Origin: JAYPWI01 sp964629575
Lineage (GTDB): Bacteria > Actinomycetota > Acidimicrobiia > Acidimicrobiales > Poriferisodalaceae
Length of the DNA: 64,000 nt
Direction: 5' to 3'
Assembly (NCBI GenBank): GCA_964629575.1
Contig: CAZVUM010000016.1
Location: 9,881-73,880 of the forward strand
Position numbers and translations under genes: made by a program. Positions 63,689-64,000 of this stretch are shown piece after piece. Below the pieces are notes generated by a model, which was not told where the DNA came from, did no database searches, and saw only the letters and a program-made list of their open reading frames with translations. Numbering within the stretch: position 1 is the stretch's first letter; the number at the start of each line of letters is the position of its first letter.

Positions 63689-64000
63689 ATGGACGTGACG
63701 TTGCTGTACTTCGACGACTGCCCCAACTGGCTCGACGCCGACGCCCACCTGCGGGCCCTCGAGGCCGAGGTGCCAGGCCTGCAGGTGACTCGCCGCATCG
63801 TCGACACCCCCGAAGAGGCCGAACGCACCCGCTTCCGGGGCTCGCCCAGCATTCTGGTCGACGGTGTCGATCCCTTCGCCGACGCGGACGCGCCGGTCGG
63901 TTTGTCGTGTCGGGTCTATCAGACCCCTGATGGGCCGGCCGGGTCCCCGACGATCGACCAGCTCCGGGAGGCGTTGAACACGGCCTCGGCACCGTCCCCT
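63689..64000 (+). CDS. Thioredoxin-like DF-family protein, cut by window edge
   Basis: 104 codons from ATG 63689, open at the right edge. MDVTLLYFDDCPNWLDADAH is the start of small thioredoxin-fold DF proteins often found with mercury or organomercurial genes (some are selenoproteins; here Cys is used). Directly controlled by the MerR-type promoter before it. Function not established. Confidence 0.75.
   Translation, partial: MDVTLLYFDDCPNWLDADAHLRALEAEVPGLQVTRRIVDTPEEAERTRFRGSPSILVDGVDPFADADAPVGLSCRVYQTPDGPAGSPTIDQLREALNTASAPSP

Overview
The window comes from a high-GC actinobacterium. Its cytochrome P450, Rieske and VOC oxygenases, large LuxR-type ATPase regulator, leaderless promoters and DevS/DosR-style signals would suit an Acidimicrobiia-like lineage, but the exact taxon is inference. 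It is probably a draft or metagenomic scaffold: there is a run of exactly 100 N at 47522-47621, lying inside a transposase fragment. No complete tRNA, no rRNA and no CRISPR array were seen.

Layout. 1-11.4 kb holds chromosomal catabolic genes: a hydantoinase/oxoprolinase start cut by the window edge, dienelactone hydrolase, cytochrome P450, a molybdopterin oxidoreductase, an IlvD-type dehydratase, endonuclease III, a Rieske oxygenase, a VOC enzyme and a haloalkane dehalogenase. 11.9-13.73 kb is a decay zone with a frameshifted RpiR/SIS regulator, an IS630 remnant with an internal deletion, and an intact DUF2795/pentapeptide pair behind a leaderless promoter. At 13.7-24.7 kb a 1043-residue ATPase regulator is divergent from a coupled run: methyltransferase, nitrilase, rhodanese, Crp/Fnr regulator and patatin. 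Two paralogous membrane proteins of unknown function, two small proteins and an FNT channel follow. A 1213-residue secreted RTX protein occupies 25.4-29.0 kb.

29.2-34.5 kb (minus strand) is a compact six-gene respiratory operon: a heme-binding lipoprotein, a small membrane protein, a flavin/Fe-S oxidoreductase, cytochrome b, a Rieske protein and a diheme cytochrome c. 35-47.2 kb is a stress and metal region: dodecin, three universal stress proteins, CsoR, glutamate dehydrogenase, a SHOCT protein, a cupredoxin-HMA-P1B-YHS copper ATPase and Kup. 47.2-56.6 kb carries transporters (APC, ABC, CorA, CDF) and malic enzyme mixed with broken genes. 56.6-64 kb contains a serine-recombinase scrap, a toxin-antitoxin pair, an arsenite-oxidase-type cluster (cytochrome c, AioB, AioA) bracketed by two sequences resembling tRNA-Leu 3' ends, then a mercuric-reductase-like flavoprotein and a MerR locus.

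The most interesting thread is a repeated 14-bp dyad, GGGNCC-N2-NGNCCC, found at six sites (34625, 35285, 36320, 39160, 39813, 58101). Each lies upstream of or between genes for hypoxia, dormancy, respiration or metal stress. The length and spacing match the actinobacterial DosR/DevR box, and a truncated DevS-like kinase ATPase domain lies next to one site. The inference is a DevR-like regulon joining an unusual cytochrome bc chain, dodecin, stress proteins, copper export and arsenite oxidation. The regulator itself is not in the window.
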